Shown here: one piece after another, positions 33,159-43,508 of the stretch
Layout of the letters: the number at the start of each line of letters is the position of its first letter
Position numbering within the stretch: position 1 is the stretch's first letter
Source of the DNA: Zygnema cylindricum
Taxonomy: Eukaryota > Streptophyta > Zygnematophyceae > Zygnematales > Zygnemataceae
Assembly (NCBI GenBank): GCA_037447655.1
Contig: JBBHKE010002921.1
Coordinates: forward strand, 1-64,000
Length of the DNA stretch: 64,000 nt
Direction: 5' to 3'
Translations under genes and position numbers: made by a program
Notes under the pieces: generated by a model
Told to the model about the DNA's origin: nothing
The model's input: the letters and a program-made list of their open reading frames with translations, nothing else
Database searches by the model: none

Positions 33159-34051
33159 TTATTGAAGTCATTGAGGGATAGAGAGGGTGGTTGAGCCATG
33201 GCTATCCTAACTCAACAGGCAGGACTAAAGAGTGATTTGTGTCACTCTCAACAAAAGGTTGAGTCGTGAGGACTCGAACCTTTGACTGGCAGAGTGCGGC
33301 GTAGCCATTAGCTCTAACCAGTCTGTCGTAGAAGTCCGTTAGGATACATTAGGTTTGATAATTATTTGAACTGTGTTAAGACCATGAATTCAATTAACGG
33401 AATGACGAACAAAAGAACATAGAACAAAGTGTTATATAATGCAACATTATCTTGCACGAAACAAATGAATCAGACATTTGTTTCGACGATCGACATTTAA
33501 TATTGGATTTAATCCGACGGCGTATATCAATGCCGAGATCGTGGAATGGTCACTTTAGCGTGTATGGACGTGGCATGACGCGGCGCCACGTGGAGGGATA
33601 ACATTTGGTGGAATGAATTCCGGTGAACATAAAGACAAGTTAAAAATGGACACGCGTCCACTCAATGGCCTTGCCGTACACCGGCCATACAGAAAGTACA
33701 TAGGCCGTAGTACCTTTTTGTACCATACAGTCATTTGATTGGTTCGTACGTTAGTAGATAGGGGTTGTGAGAGGGGTTTAGGACTTAGAGAATTTGGTAG
33801 GTAGTGACCTCTCTACCTTTGAGAGTTTGTATAAACTTGGCATCTTTGCCACCTTATAATTAATCGGCTGGTTGGCCTTTTTCAGTGATTCTTTTTGCTA
33901 CGGACTCAGGGGAGTCCACGCTTCATAGGGGTGGAGTCACACTATCAATTTTCTCTCTTGGGCAGCAATGGTTGTGGCTTGAAGTAGGTTAGTTAAAAAC
34001 TATCTAGAGGCTTCTTGAATTCTGAAGTCCAATGGAGGACACATAATTGAA
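33159..34051 (+). repeat. E3 5' LTR, right piece
   Basis: It aligns with 38489-39344 of the 3' LTR (GAGGGTGGTTGAGCCATGGCT; GTGTCACTCTCAACAAAAGG; TAATTAATCGGCTGGTTGGCC). A TATA-like TTGTATAAACTTGG occurs at 33828-33841 and 39120-39133. The final 20 nt carry the gag ATG (34032), followed here by an ACA TAA where the 3' LTR has ACA GAA. Confidence 0.88.
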
Positions 34052-34066
34052 GGTTATGGGCCCACC
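34052..34066 (+). promoter_or_regulatory. E3 primer binding site, tRNA-iMet anticodon-arm type
   Basis: GGTTATGGGCCCACC abuts the LTR end. It is identical to the E2 site although the LTRs of the two families are very different. Confidence 0.85.
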
Positions 34067-34978
34067 CTCTATGGTGCCCACATTCAATGGATCTGGGTTC
34101 ATCTATTGGAAGCCATGATGATGGGGTCTTTGTGCGAAAAACGATACTGGGGTATCGTCAGTGGACAAGTGAATCGTCCACCTTCAGGAAATCCACCAGG
34201 ATTTATAGGAGTAAGGTTTTCTACAGCAGCGACTGCTTAAATCGAGGAGGGAGATGATAGGGACAGCAGTGTGTCCGAAAAGGAGAAAGGGAAGGAGACA
34301 CCCATCACTCCTATTACCACGGCACCGGGAGCGGCGGCCGTGAAAATCGTGGATAATGATACTCAAATGTGGGAAGACGTTAACATGGCTGCCAAAAACT
34401 TCATTCCAAGGCACCTCACTCAAGCTTTGGCCACCCCTCACCTTCACATTTACAAGGCCGAGGAGTTGTGGGTGAGTTTGGTGGAGATCTATAGAGATGG
34501 TACTATTCAGGAGCTCTAGTTGGCTGAGGAAAAGCTAGCGAGTTACACTTACAAAGGAGGAAAGATGTTAGATTGTTGTAATGACCTTTTTTGTTTGTAT
34601 AAGGAGATGGAAAGTGGCGGGTGGACATGTACAATGAAGATGAAACTTAAAACTCTCATCATGAAGTTACCAGACGAGTACGAGAACATAGTGTGCCGAG
34701 TACAAGAAATGACTGATAATTCATGGAAGTGTAAAACAATGGTTCGGATGATACTTCTCCAGGAAAACACCATGGAGATAAGGAGAGGAAGAAAGAGCAT
34801 TCAAGCTCTAGCTGCAGGAGGAGACAGATGGGGGAAGGACAAGAAGAAACCGTATAAAGGGGAAAGAGATCAGCCTGGAGGACCAAGCCCCCCAAAAGGC
34901 CTTTGTCATTTTTGCTAAAAACCGGAACACTTCATCGTGGATTGTGTCAACTTGTCAAAGCTGAGGCTCTACGAGAAC
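34056..34978 (+). pseudogene. E3 gag, decayed
   Basis: Frames 34271-34519 and 34520-34918 (joined through a TAG at 34517-34519) carry a Gag core: TQMWEDVNMAAKNFIPRHLT, YTYKGGKMLDCCNDL, LPDEYENIVCRVQEMTDNSW, and a zinc knuckle region CHFC then TAA and PEHFIVDC. Several stops and frameshifts exclude function. Confidence 0.85.
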
Positions 34979-35159
34979 TGTGGAGGGGGTTCTTCCGAAG
35001 GGAAGAAAAAGCCACTTATGGTCACAAAAGTGACAGGAGAAATCGAAGACGAGTCATCAGAGGAGGATGGGTAGCTTTTCCTTGACGAGAGTCTGGAGGA
35101 GAAGGAGATCCTCCAGAGACAAAAATGTGCCCTTGGAGCAATTCGGGAAGCTTCACAAT

Positions 35160-36075
35160 AAGGATGGATCATCGTCTCAGGTGCATCCATGCATATGTGT
35201 CGTGATAGGGACCTCTTGACTAAGCTAAGAAATATCCCTACTCAAGAGATAGAGTATGGGGATGGGAGAGTGGTTACCACAGATCTTGTGGGGTCAGTAG
35301 ATCTGAAATTCTTAGTGGAGGGTAAGACTTCTATACTCACATTCTTTGATATACTCTACATTCCTTAGCTGAGTAAAATTCTTGTCTCTACGGCTGTGTT
35401 AGATGACAAAGAGTTTGATACCTTCACTAGAAAGGGAGTCTTTACAGCTAAGTATGGGGATGAAGTCTACTTCACAGCAGATAACGGTAGCTATGGCATG
35501 ATTAGGCTTAACTTGAGTAATGAAAAGAAGAATGCTTATTATGTTGGTGTTCCAAAAATGATGATTTGGCATAAGCGGTTGGGGCATGTGCATTTTGATA
35601 GGTAGAGGGAAATGAAGAAGCTTGGTGTAGTAGAAGGCATTCAGTTTGGTGATGATGAAATGGTGGATTATTGTAGTGGATGTGCTCAAAGAAAAGCTCA
35701 CAGACTTCCTTTTCCCAAAGCCGCCACATATAGGGGGAAAAGGTACTAGTTCTAGTCCACACAGATACTGGGGACCTGCAAGAGTACCTTCGGTTGGAGG
35801 GAAGAGGTTTATGTTAATAATAACCGATGACTTGTCTAGGTACTCTAGAGTCTACTTCCTAAAAACAAAGTCTAAAACACCAACTTACTTCAAAGAACAT
35901 AAAGCCTGTGAGAAGTTGCTTGGAACACCTATTAAGAGAATAAGAAGTAATAATGGGGGAAAATATACCTCTAACCAGTTTGAGGAATACCTAAGAGATG
36001 AGGGAGTTCAGCACCAAAAAACTGTACCATATAACCCCGAACAAAATAGGGTAGCTGAAAGATTGAACTGAACAC
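35160..36075 (+). pseudogene. E3 protease and integrase, decayed
   Basis: The protease motif reads IVSGASMHMC, so the catalytic Asp of DSGA is replaced by Val. Integrase pieces are HKRLGHVHFD, CSGCAQRKAH, IRSNNGGKYTSNQ (catalytic Asp changed to Asn) and NPEQNRVAERLN. There are stops at 35368, 35605 and elsewhere. Confidence 0.85.
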
Positions 36076-36229
36076 TAGGAGATAGTATATGAAGGCTGAG
36101 AGGAAAATAGGAAAGAGATTTTGGGCAGAAGCCATGAATTGTGCCAACTACATTAAAAGGTAGTCCTTATCTCGGCCGTAAAGGGAATGACACCTTATGC
36201 GAGATGGGCTGGAAAATAACAAGGTATCT

Positions 36230-38340
36230 CACACCTTAAATTATTCGGTAGCCAAGTTTACAGTCTTGATAGGGATAAGAAAAACTGGAAACTAGTTGCT
36301 AAGGGCAAACCTGGATACTTTGTAGGATATGATGAAGATGTCAAGGGAAATAGAGTCTATGACTTAGCAAAGCAAGATATTATTCTAGTCAAACACCTAG
36401 TTGTCATGGATGAAGAGAAGTCATTTGACCCTTTGAAGTATACCAAAAAGATAAAAATCCGTTTGAGTTTGAAAGGGAAGATAGTCTTGTCTTTCCCGAA
36501 AAAGACATGAGTGAAAGAGTGATTGCAGATTTAGGGGAGATCCAAGATACTGGAGATCTACCGTAAACCTCACATATTTCTATGGACTTCGAGGAGACAC
36601 AAGAGAAGGATCTAGAACCGGCTTCCATGAATAGGGGAGCCGATGAGACAGTAAGGAGAAACCCAAGAATTCCTTCCATTCCAGCTTCAGAGTTTGAGGA
36701 AAGGAGAAGGAGCAGCAAAAGGATTCAAGAGAAACATGCTGCTCATAAGGTAACTAAGCTATCTCATCTTGATGAGCCTCAATCATAGTTGGAGGCAATG
36801 AATAGCCCAGAAAAAGACAGATGGATTAGAGCCACAAATGATGAGATGGCTTCCATCATCGAAGCAAATACTTGGGAATTAACGGATTGTGTTACAGACA
36901 AAAAACCTATTGGCTTTAAATGGGTATTTAAACTAAAACTGAACCCTAATAATACCATTGAAAGATATAAAGCTCGTTTGGTAGCAAAGGGGTTCACCCC
37001 AAAAGAGGGGATTGACTATGAGGAGACGTTGGCTCTAGGTGGTCGGTTCCCATCAGTAAGGATTCTCCTCAGTCTAGCAGCAGCGCAAGACATGGAAATT
37101 CATCAGATAGATATTAAGACCGCATTTCCCAATGGTGAGTTAGATGAAGAAATCATAATGCGTTACCAGAGGGATTCGTGGAGGATGGGGAGAGAGCAAA
37201 GTCTGCAGGCTCATAAAGTCCTTGTATGGACTTAAGCAGGCTCCCCGACAGTGGAATAAGAAACTAGATGAATTTCTCACTAATCTAGGATATATCAGGA
37301 TCAGCTTTGATCATTCTATCTCTATGTTTGAGGATGAGAATGGTGTGAATTTTATTGCATTTTATGTGGATGATTAGCTGGTGTTAAGTAAGTATTTGGA
37401 AAAGATCAATAAATTAAAGAAAGATCTTAGAAGCAAATCTGACATGAAGGATTTAGGGGAGGCAAAATTCATTTTGGGAATCCAAATGGAGAGAGACAAG
37501 GGGAAAAGGATTATCAAACTTACTCAGAAAAAAGCAATAGGTAATATGCTTGAGAAATTACAGATGGAAAAGGCTAACAGTTGTACAACTCCCATGGACT
37601 TGAAAAAAGTATGTGATGGGAGTGTAGAAGGAGGAGTGATGATCTTAGATGATTAGATGAGTCCAAAGGAGAGAGAGTTTATGAAGTCTATCCCTTATAG
37701 ACAGGTCGTAGGGAGTTTGATCTATTTTATAAACTGTACCATGCCGGACATAGCGACAACAGTTAAAGTACTCAGTACGAGTCTTAATGATCCCAGAAAG
37801 AGAGACTGAGAGGCAGCCAAAAGAGTCATGAGATATCTGGTGGGAACCAGAGAGTTATGGTTGCATTTGGGAGGGGAGCACACTAACATCACTACTTGGA
37901 GTGATGCGAGTTATGGGGACGCACCTATGAGAAGATGCACTTTTGGGTATGTGTTGTATGTGGGGGAAGGAGCTTGCTGTTGCAGCAGTAAGCAACAAAA
38001 GGTGGGTGCTCACTCTACTATGGAGGCTGAGTACATGGCCTCTTGTTCTGCTGTGAAAGAGTTGATGTGGGTCAAGTCCTTGTTGCAAGAACTGGGGTAT
38101 ATGAAGAAGGGGGTGCATGAAGTGTTTTGTGATAATCAAGCTGCCATTGCAACTGCAGCTAATCCATAACATCATTTCAAAGGTAAGCATATGGACATAA
38201 GATTGAGTTTTGTGAGAGAAAAAGTTGAGAATAAGATTGTGAATTTTGTATATAAATCAGATGAGGAAATGGTGGCTGAAATGATGACAAAACCAGTGCC
38301 TTCTCCCAAGTCAAAATATTGTAGAGAAAATTGTGGACTG
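36230..38340 (+). pseudogene. E3 integrase tail, reverse transcriptase and RNase H, decayed
   Basis: The frame 36789-37235 has RT motifs ENTWEL-type TWELTDC, KPIGFKWVFKLKLNP, ARLVAKGFTPKEGIDYEET and HQIDIKTAFPNGEL. The catalytic YVDD at 37363-37374 is followed at once by TAG. 37828-38169 is RNase H (TTWSDASYGDAP, STMEAEYMASC, FCDNQAAIA). The polypurine tract AGAAAATAAGGGGAG lies at 38357-38371. Confidence 0.87.
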
Positions 38341-38371
38341 AAGTTAAAGCTAGACTAGAAAATAAGGGGAG

Positions 38372-39344
38372 TGATGAAATTATTAGATTTATATGGTATT
38401 TTCTAGGTCTAAATAGTTCAGTACAAATAAGAAAAGAAAAAGGCGGACAGGTAGCCTCCACCTCCTCTCTCTACCCACCATTCTTGTTGTAGTCACTGAA
38501 GGATAAAGAGGGTGGTTGAGCCATGGCTGTTCTAGCTCAACAGGCAAGACTAAAGAGCGACTTATGTCACTCTCAACAAAAGGTTGAGAACCTCTGAGCG
38601 GCAGAGCGCGGCGTAGCGGTTAGCTCTAACCAGTTTGTGGTAGAAGTCCGTTAGGATACATTAGGTTTGATAATTATTTATACTTTGTTAAGACCATGAA
38701 TTCAATTAACAGAATGACGAACGAAAGAACATAAAACAAAGTGTTATATAGTGCAAACATTATCTCGCACGAAACAAATGAATCGGACATTTGTTTCGAC
38801 GACCGACATTTAATGTTGGATTTAATCCGACGGCGTATATCACTGCCGAGATCGCGGATTGGTCACTTTGGCGTTTATGGACGTGGCATGACGTGGCGCC
38901 ACGTGGAGGGATAACATTTGGTCGCAGGAATTCCAGGGAACATAAGTACAAGTTAAAAGTGGACACGCGTCCACTCAATGGCATTGCCGTACACAGGCCG
39001 TAATACCTTTTTGTACCCTACAGTCATTTGATTGGTTCGTACGGCAGTAGATAGGGGTTATGAGAGGGGTTTAGAACTTAGAGAATTTGGTAGGTTGTGA
39101 CCTCTCTCCCTTTGAGAGTTTGTATAAACTTGGCATCTTTGCCACCTTATAATTAATCGGCTGGTTGGCCGTTTTTAATGATTCTTTTTGCTACGGACTT
39201 AGGGGAGTCTAGATTGCACAAGGGTGCAGTCAGACTGTCAGTTTGCTCTCTTGGGCAGCAGTGATTGTGGCTTGAAGTGGGTTAGTTAAAAATTATGTAG
39301 AGGCTTCCTAAATTCTGTAGTCCAATGGAGGACACAGAATTGCA
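38372..39344 (+). repeat. E3 3' LTR
   Basis: 973 bp from TGATGAAATTATTAG to GAATTGCA. It is an uninterrupted version of the split 5' LTR. Its last 20 nt begin ATGGAGGACACAGAA, the intact form of the LTR-encoded Gag start. Confidence 0.9.
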
Positions 39345-39601
39345 AATTTATGTGAGAAGTTTACTTGGTTAGTTTGATAAGTTGTCAGTTGTTTTTGGGA
39401 AACTCTGGAGCTTATATCTTTTAGATTCCTTTTTGGATGAGGCAGGTTTTTTGGGAGGTTATAGTGTCTAGTGTATACTGCATACTGGTGCGGTTTTAAC
39501 AGCTTTTGTTAATTGTGGAGTAATCTTTGCTGTCTGAAACACTACTTTTTTTGCGGTAGTTTGTGGGTGTCTTCCTTGAGTAATCCATGGCTCATATAGG
39601 C

Positions 39602-41317
39602 TATGGACATCAGGGACGGCATGCGATACTACGAGGTATCCGGGAGACAACACGTACCTTGTCCAGTGCGGGGTTCGGTAGGCGAAGTGTGGCCGTACTG
39701 AAGGCCTTACCGGGAAGGGGAAGGAAAGAATTGCCATGGGTCACGATTGTTCATGAGGAGTTGATACAAGATTTTTTAAGATTCAAGAAAGCAAGAATGA
39801 AACTGTCAGCGTCTATTCTTAAAGTTGTAGTAGTCGACATAATTTATCGGTTGCAAAAATATTATAAACTAGAGTTTTATGACGAAGTAGGAAATGAGAT
39901 AAAGTTATGTATTACTAAACGTTGGATACAGAGGTTTCAAGAGAAGTTCTACATAGTGGCCCGTGCTCAAAAATGAAAGCTTCAATTGAGCTTGGAGAAG
40001 GAAATTCATATCGAGAAGACGGTGGCATACCATATGGGTGTGTTGAATAGGGGTTTCGAATTGGGTGAGATTATGACTTTTTTCCCACCTATTTCATTGC
40101 TTTGTATCATGTTTATATTTCGGTATTGTTTGCACGCAAATATATTAACGGTGGGACTTACATGTGATTTTGTGGGTTTTGTAACGTTTTTGGAAATTAG
40201 GTTTGTTCAACGAGGACTTGGTTGAGAACATGGACAAAACTCACTTCGTCGTCAAGATGGATAATGACAAAACGTTGGGCTTTCAAAAAGATGACGTGGT
40301 AAAGTATGCGGATGTAGCGGGTGGCGGAGATTCCATGACCCTAATGGTCCGTCTAATCAAAGGTTTCAACGCTAGAATAGAGAACCCCATATTAATATTC
40401 ACCAACAAACTACGAAGTTACCCGATACAAAAGCTACCTAACAATGTACCGGGTACGTTTCTCTACATTAACCTTTTTTCCCCTCTCCCTTCTCCTTCAT
40501 TTGTACTTCACTCACTCTCTCGTTCCCTCTCCGCCTCTCACACCCCATCTCTCCTTTTATTCTTTTTTGTTTTTTTTTACATCCTCTACCAATGTCTTTT
40601 ATTCTCCAACTTTTTTCATTGCCCGTTACTTCCATTCACAGGAGTGCGTTATCGCAGTGGGCCCAAAGGATGGAACGACAAGATTGTATTCCCTCAGTGG
40701 ATCGAGGAAGACCGATCCTATCAAAGAGATGCACAAGGACTAGAAAAATATTTGTTTGTCGACATTTGTGGAGGCCACAACATGTCGGAAGAACTAAATC
40801 GGGTTCTGGTTGCAAATAACACCGTCTACATTTCTTCCCTCCGTGCGCTACTCACTTGGTTCAACTAGCGGACTCATTTGTCATCAAAAAAATAAAGGAG
40901 GTTTGGAGTAAGAAATGGGATAGCTGTAAAGTGAAGGGAATCGCAAACAAAGAATAGGAAGCTTCGAACGCTCATGGGTTTTCCGGAAAATTAAAGGGAC
41001 CGGGAAAGGAATTTTTCGTTAGATTGGCTCGCGATTCAATTTGAGAGGTTAACGACATGAAGGATGAAATGGGCATGAAGTATGCGAGAAAAGGGATGAT
41101 CCAATGCGGATTATCACTTAAAGACGAAAAGTGGAAAAAAAGAATGCTCACACCTGATTTACAATGCATAATCATGAAATGGCGCAACCATTTTGAAGGT
41201 GATGAGGTCCCACTTCGCACCGCGAGGGCGCAAGATTTCGTCCAAGGAGTACAATCCGCCAACTTACCCGAGGATGACATTAGCGACGAACGGGGTTTGG
41301 GGGACTTTGGAATATGA
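39602..41317 (+). pseudogene. pogo-like (Tc1/mariner superfamily) transposase with two introns, broken
   Basis: Exon pieces are about 39602-40064, 40201-40452 and 40642-41317, with GT-AG introns at 40065-40200 and 40453-40641. The N-terminal part has a CENP-B/Tc5-type helix-turn-helix (FKKARMKLSASIL, ITKRWIQRFQEKFYIVAR). An in-frame TGA at 39974-39976 breaks it. The DDE part has NMDKTHFVVKMDNDKTLGF (first Asp), GGGDSMTLMVRLIKG, GPKGWNDKIVFPQWIEE, YLFVDICGGH (second Asp) and, after a frameshift near 40845, THLVQLADSFVIKKIK (third Asp). A TAG near 40957 and a TGA near 41041 follow in the C-terminal part. Homology to pogo/jerky-type transposases is clear; element ends were not found. Confidence 0.75.
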
Positions 41318-41339
41318 CTAACCTTGTTTGGGATAAGAA

Positions 41340-42198
41340 TTACTAAGTGAAGAGGAAGGGCGAGAGTGATGTGCTCTTTTATAATAGTGTGGTTTGTTTG
41401 TATTTTTTTTATAATGATTTGTTTGGTGTAATAGATTATGTTAGATTACATTTAAATAGAATATAGGATAGATAGTATTTTGTGACACCATGAATGATAC
41501 TGTATAATTTTTTTTAATTATATACTAGTGCTTTTGCCAACCCCCTAAAGATTTTTCATTGTCGTGCGATTGCATGTATGATAAGAAATAATACACGTTT
41601 GTATTGGAGATTATACTTCCATTCGGACTGCATAATTGGCCGGACAAGGACTCTTCTTTTTACCCAAAAAATAAACATTTTTTTGCATTATGGTAGCATC
41701 TACCGCCATCAGCGAGGAGGGTGTCTCATCGCTGGTGGGTTCTAGCGATGACATGGCCTCATCGCTGAAGGGCAATGACGAGTTTTGTTTCGGATATGGG
41801 GATAAACTGTCGAATGGACGTCTTTTAAGATATTTTTTTCACCATACAGCCCCACCGAGATAGTCCGGGGTAAAGAGAATTGAAAAAGAGATGCGAGAGA
41901 TACGGATAAGAAGAGGGAGAAGTATAGGGTGAATGAGTGGGGTAAGGAGTGACGATTTAGAGGGGGAGGGAGAGAGACAAGGAGAGGGAAAAGGATAGTG
42001 AGAGGGGTAAAAATAGGGAGAGAGAGAGGGAGAGAGATAAGGAGTGGGAGTGAGGGAGTAGAAAACGACAGATTTTGAGAGAGAATGTAGTGAGATATGA
42101 GGAGAGGGAGTGGGAGAGTTACACTACGTGAACATTTTAAAAGGAGGAGAGATATGTAAAGAGAGGGTAAGAGAGAGTTTTAGACAGCAAAAGATGAG
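41340..42198. other. intergenic DNA, purine-rich before the gap
   Basis: 41340-41860 shows nothing assignable. 41880-42190 is GA-rich (GAGAGGGAGAGAG-type). No gene is supported. Confidence 0.5.
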
Positions 42199-42208
42199 NN
42201 NNNNNNNN
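42199..42208. other. assembly gap, 10 N
   Basis: Ten N residues within a purine-rich stretch. True gap size is unknown. Confidence 0.99.
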
Positions 42209-42492
42209 TAGGTTTGTATTTCATGTGATATACGGCGGCCGTATCAGGTGGTTTTGAGTTATAAACAGCAAAACACGTACGCGTTTATTCTATTTCCACG
42301 GTCTAAGAAGTGCGAGCACTTACGTAAGGCTTAAAACCTTGTGCCCTTGTCAAGGACCTCTTTATAGTACTTATAGACATCTGAAAATTGAAAAATTTCC
42401 GCTAAAGTGTGGGTTCTTCTGTTTATTCCACGAGCCAATCGACGTGGTCAGTTTCGGAATTTGATTTAAATCCCGCTCACGACAAAAAAAAC

Positions 42493-42521
42493 ATTAACAC
42501 TAATAGCGATTCAATGTGGTA
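42493..42521. mobile_element. TA-type MITE end fragment
   Basis: TTAACACTAATAGCGATTCA followed by ATGTGGTACTG corresponds to one end of the CACCGTGAATCGCTATTAG family; the other end is not seen. Confidence 0.5.
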
Positions 42522-42924
42522 CTGTACTGTACTGTACCTTTCACAGCTACCCAAGAGGTCTCCGTAACAATGGACACTCGCCCTAAATTTAGTTTAAGGC
42601 TTTGACTGGTGCAGCTAACCGAGCACCTTATTTGTCTTCTTGGGTGTGAAATCGCCTTTAAAAAGTTAAAAGTCTACAGATATTCATGATATTTCTCCAG
42701 GAACTGTTCCCGTGTTCCAAAATTCGGAATGCATTCACGAGCGTGAAGAATCTGGCACCTTTATCTTATTTGCGCATGCACAAAACGACAAATATTGAGT
42801 TTTGGTGGACTATGCCGGCGGCATATAGTGTACTTTATGTTTGGATAGCTTTTACAACCGTACACTATTGCTCGAAAATTTCAACCAATAGGCCCGCCCC
42901 ACGAAGCATCACAAAGTTTGTCAC

Positions 42925-43127
42925 TACTCCGTGAATCGTTACTAGCCTTATGTACGCTATATCGGCACCCCAAATTTTTGACATTGATACCTTAAATATA
43001 ATAAACTACACTATTTAAGGTGGTGGACCATAATCTGCCACGTATCCTGGCACTAAATTAGAATGAATGACGCTAATTTTTTCTTTACACTAATAATATC
43101 TATACGCTAATAACGACTCAAGGTGTA
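42925..43127. mobile_element. Stowaway-like MITE, second-subfamily copy
   Basis: Left end TACTCCGTGAATCGTTACTAG, right end AATAACGACTCAAGGTGTA, TA on both sides. The interior shares ACTATTTAAGG, GGACCATAATCTGCCACGT and TGGCACTAAATTAGAATxAA with 2254-2469. Confidence 0.75.
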
Positions 43128-43291
43128 CCTTCCAAACAAACTTGTAACCGCAGCTTTTCTGACGACGACAAAATCAAGATGATAAAAACTTTTTTGGCTC
43201 TGTCTTTTCGACAAAGCTTTCGGCTAAGCTAGGGTTTATCTTGTCGCAATGGGATGCACTGTATAAGCAACCATAGTACAGTACAATAGAG

Positions 43292-43508
43292 TACACCTTG
43301 AATCGCAATTAGGGTAAATAATATTTGCCACTTAAAACATCTTTTCTCCGTACACACTTGTCGGATTGTGAGTCTGACGGTTGCGATTGAAAGTTAACAT
43401 TCTCAGCTTCCGATTGGCAGCCTCAAATTGAGAATCCAGCAAGTGTGTACGGAGAAAATATGTTAAGTGGCGAAAAAAACATTAACACTAATAGCGATTC
43501 ACGGTGTA
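43292..43508. mobile_element. Stowaway-like MITE, first-subfamily copy
   Basis: TACACCTTGAATCGCAATTAGGG and, inverted, CACTAATAGCGATTCACGGTGTA. The interior contains TCTCCGTACACACTTGTCGG near the left and its inverse CAAGTGTGTACGGAGA near the right, so the inverted homology is long. Related to 1546-1764 and 60964-61311. Confidence 0.8.

Larger units (their letters stand above)
24235..39344 (+). mobile_element. Ty1/copia element E3, degenerate, split by nested E2 composite
   Basis: A 5' LTR begins TGTTTAAATTATTAG at 24235, is interrupted at 24346 and resumes at 33159. It is followed by a primer site, decayed gag-pol, polypurine tract and 3' LTR (38372-39344). Without the 8.8-kb insert the element is about 6.3 kb. 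Many stops, several frameshifts and a lost protease aspartate show that it is old. No matching outer target duplication is visible. Confidence 0.85.

Noticed and set aside
33265-33330. tRNA-like strings (GGTTCGAGTCCTC on the minus strand, GCGTAGC..TTAGC on the plus) in the E3 LTR
   Set aside because: No cloverleaf with acceptor, D, anticodon and T stems can be drawn, and the 3' LTR copy at 38585-38645 lacks the T-arm string.
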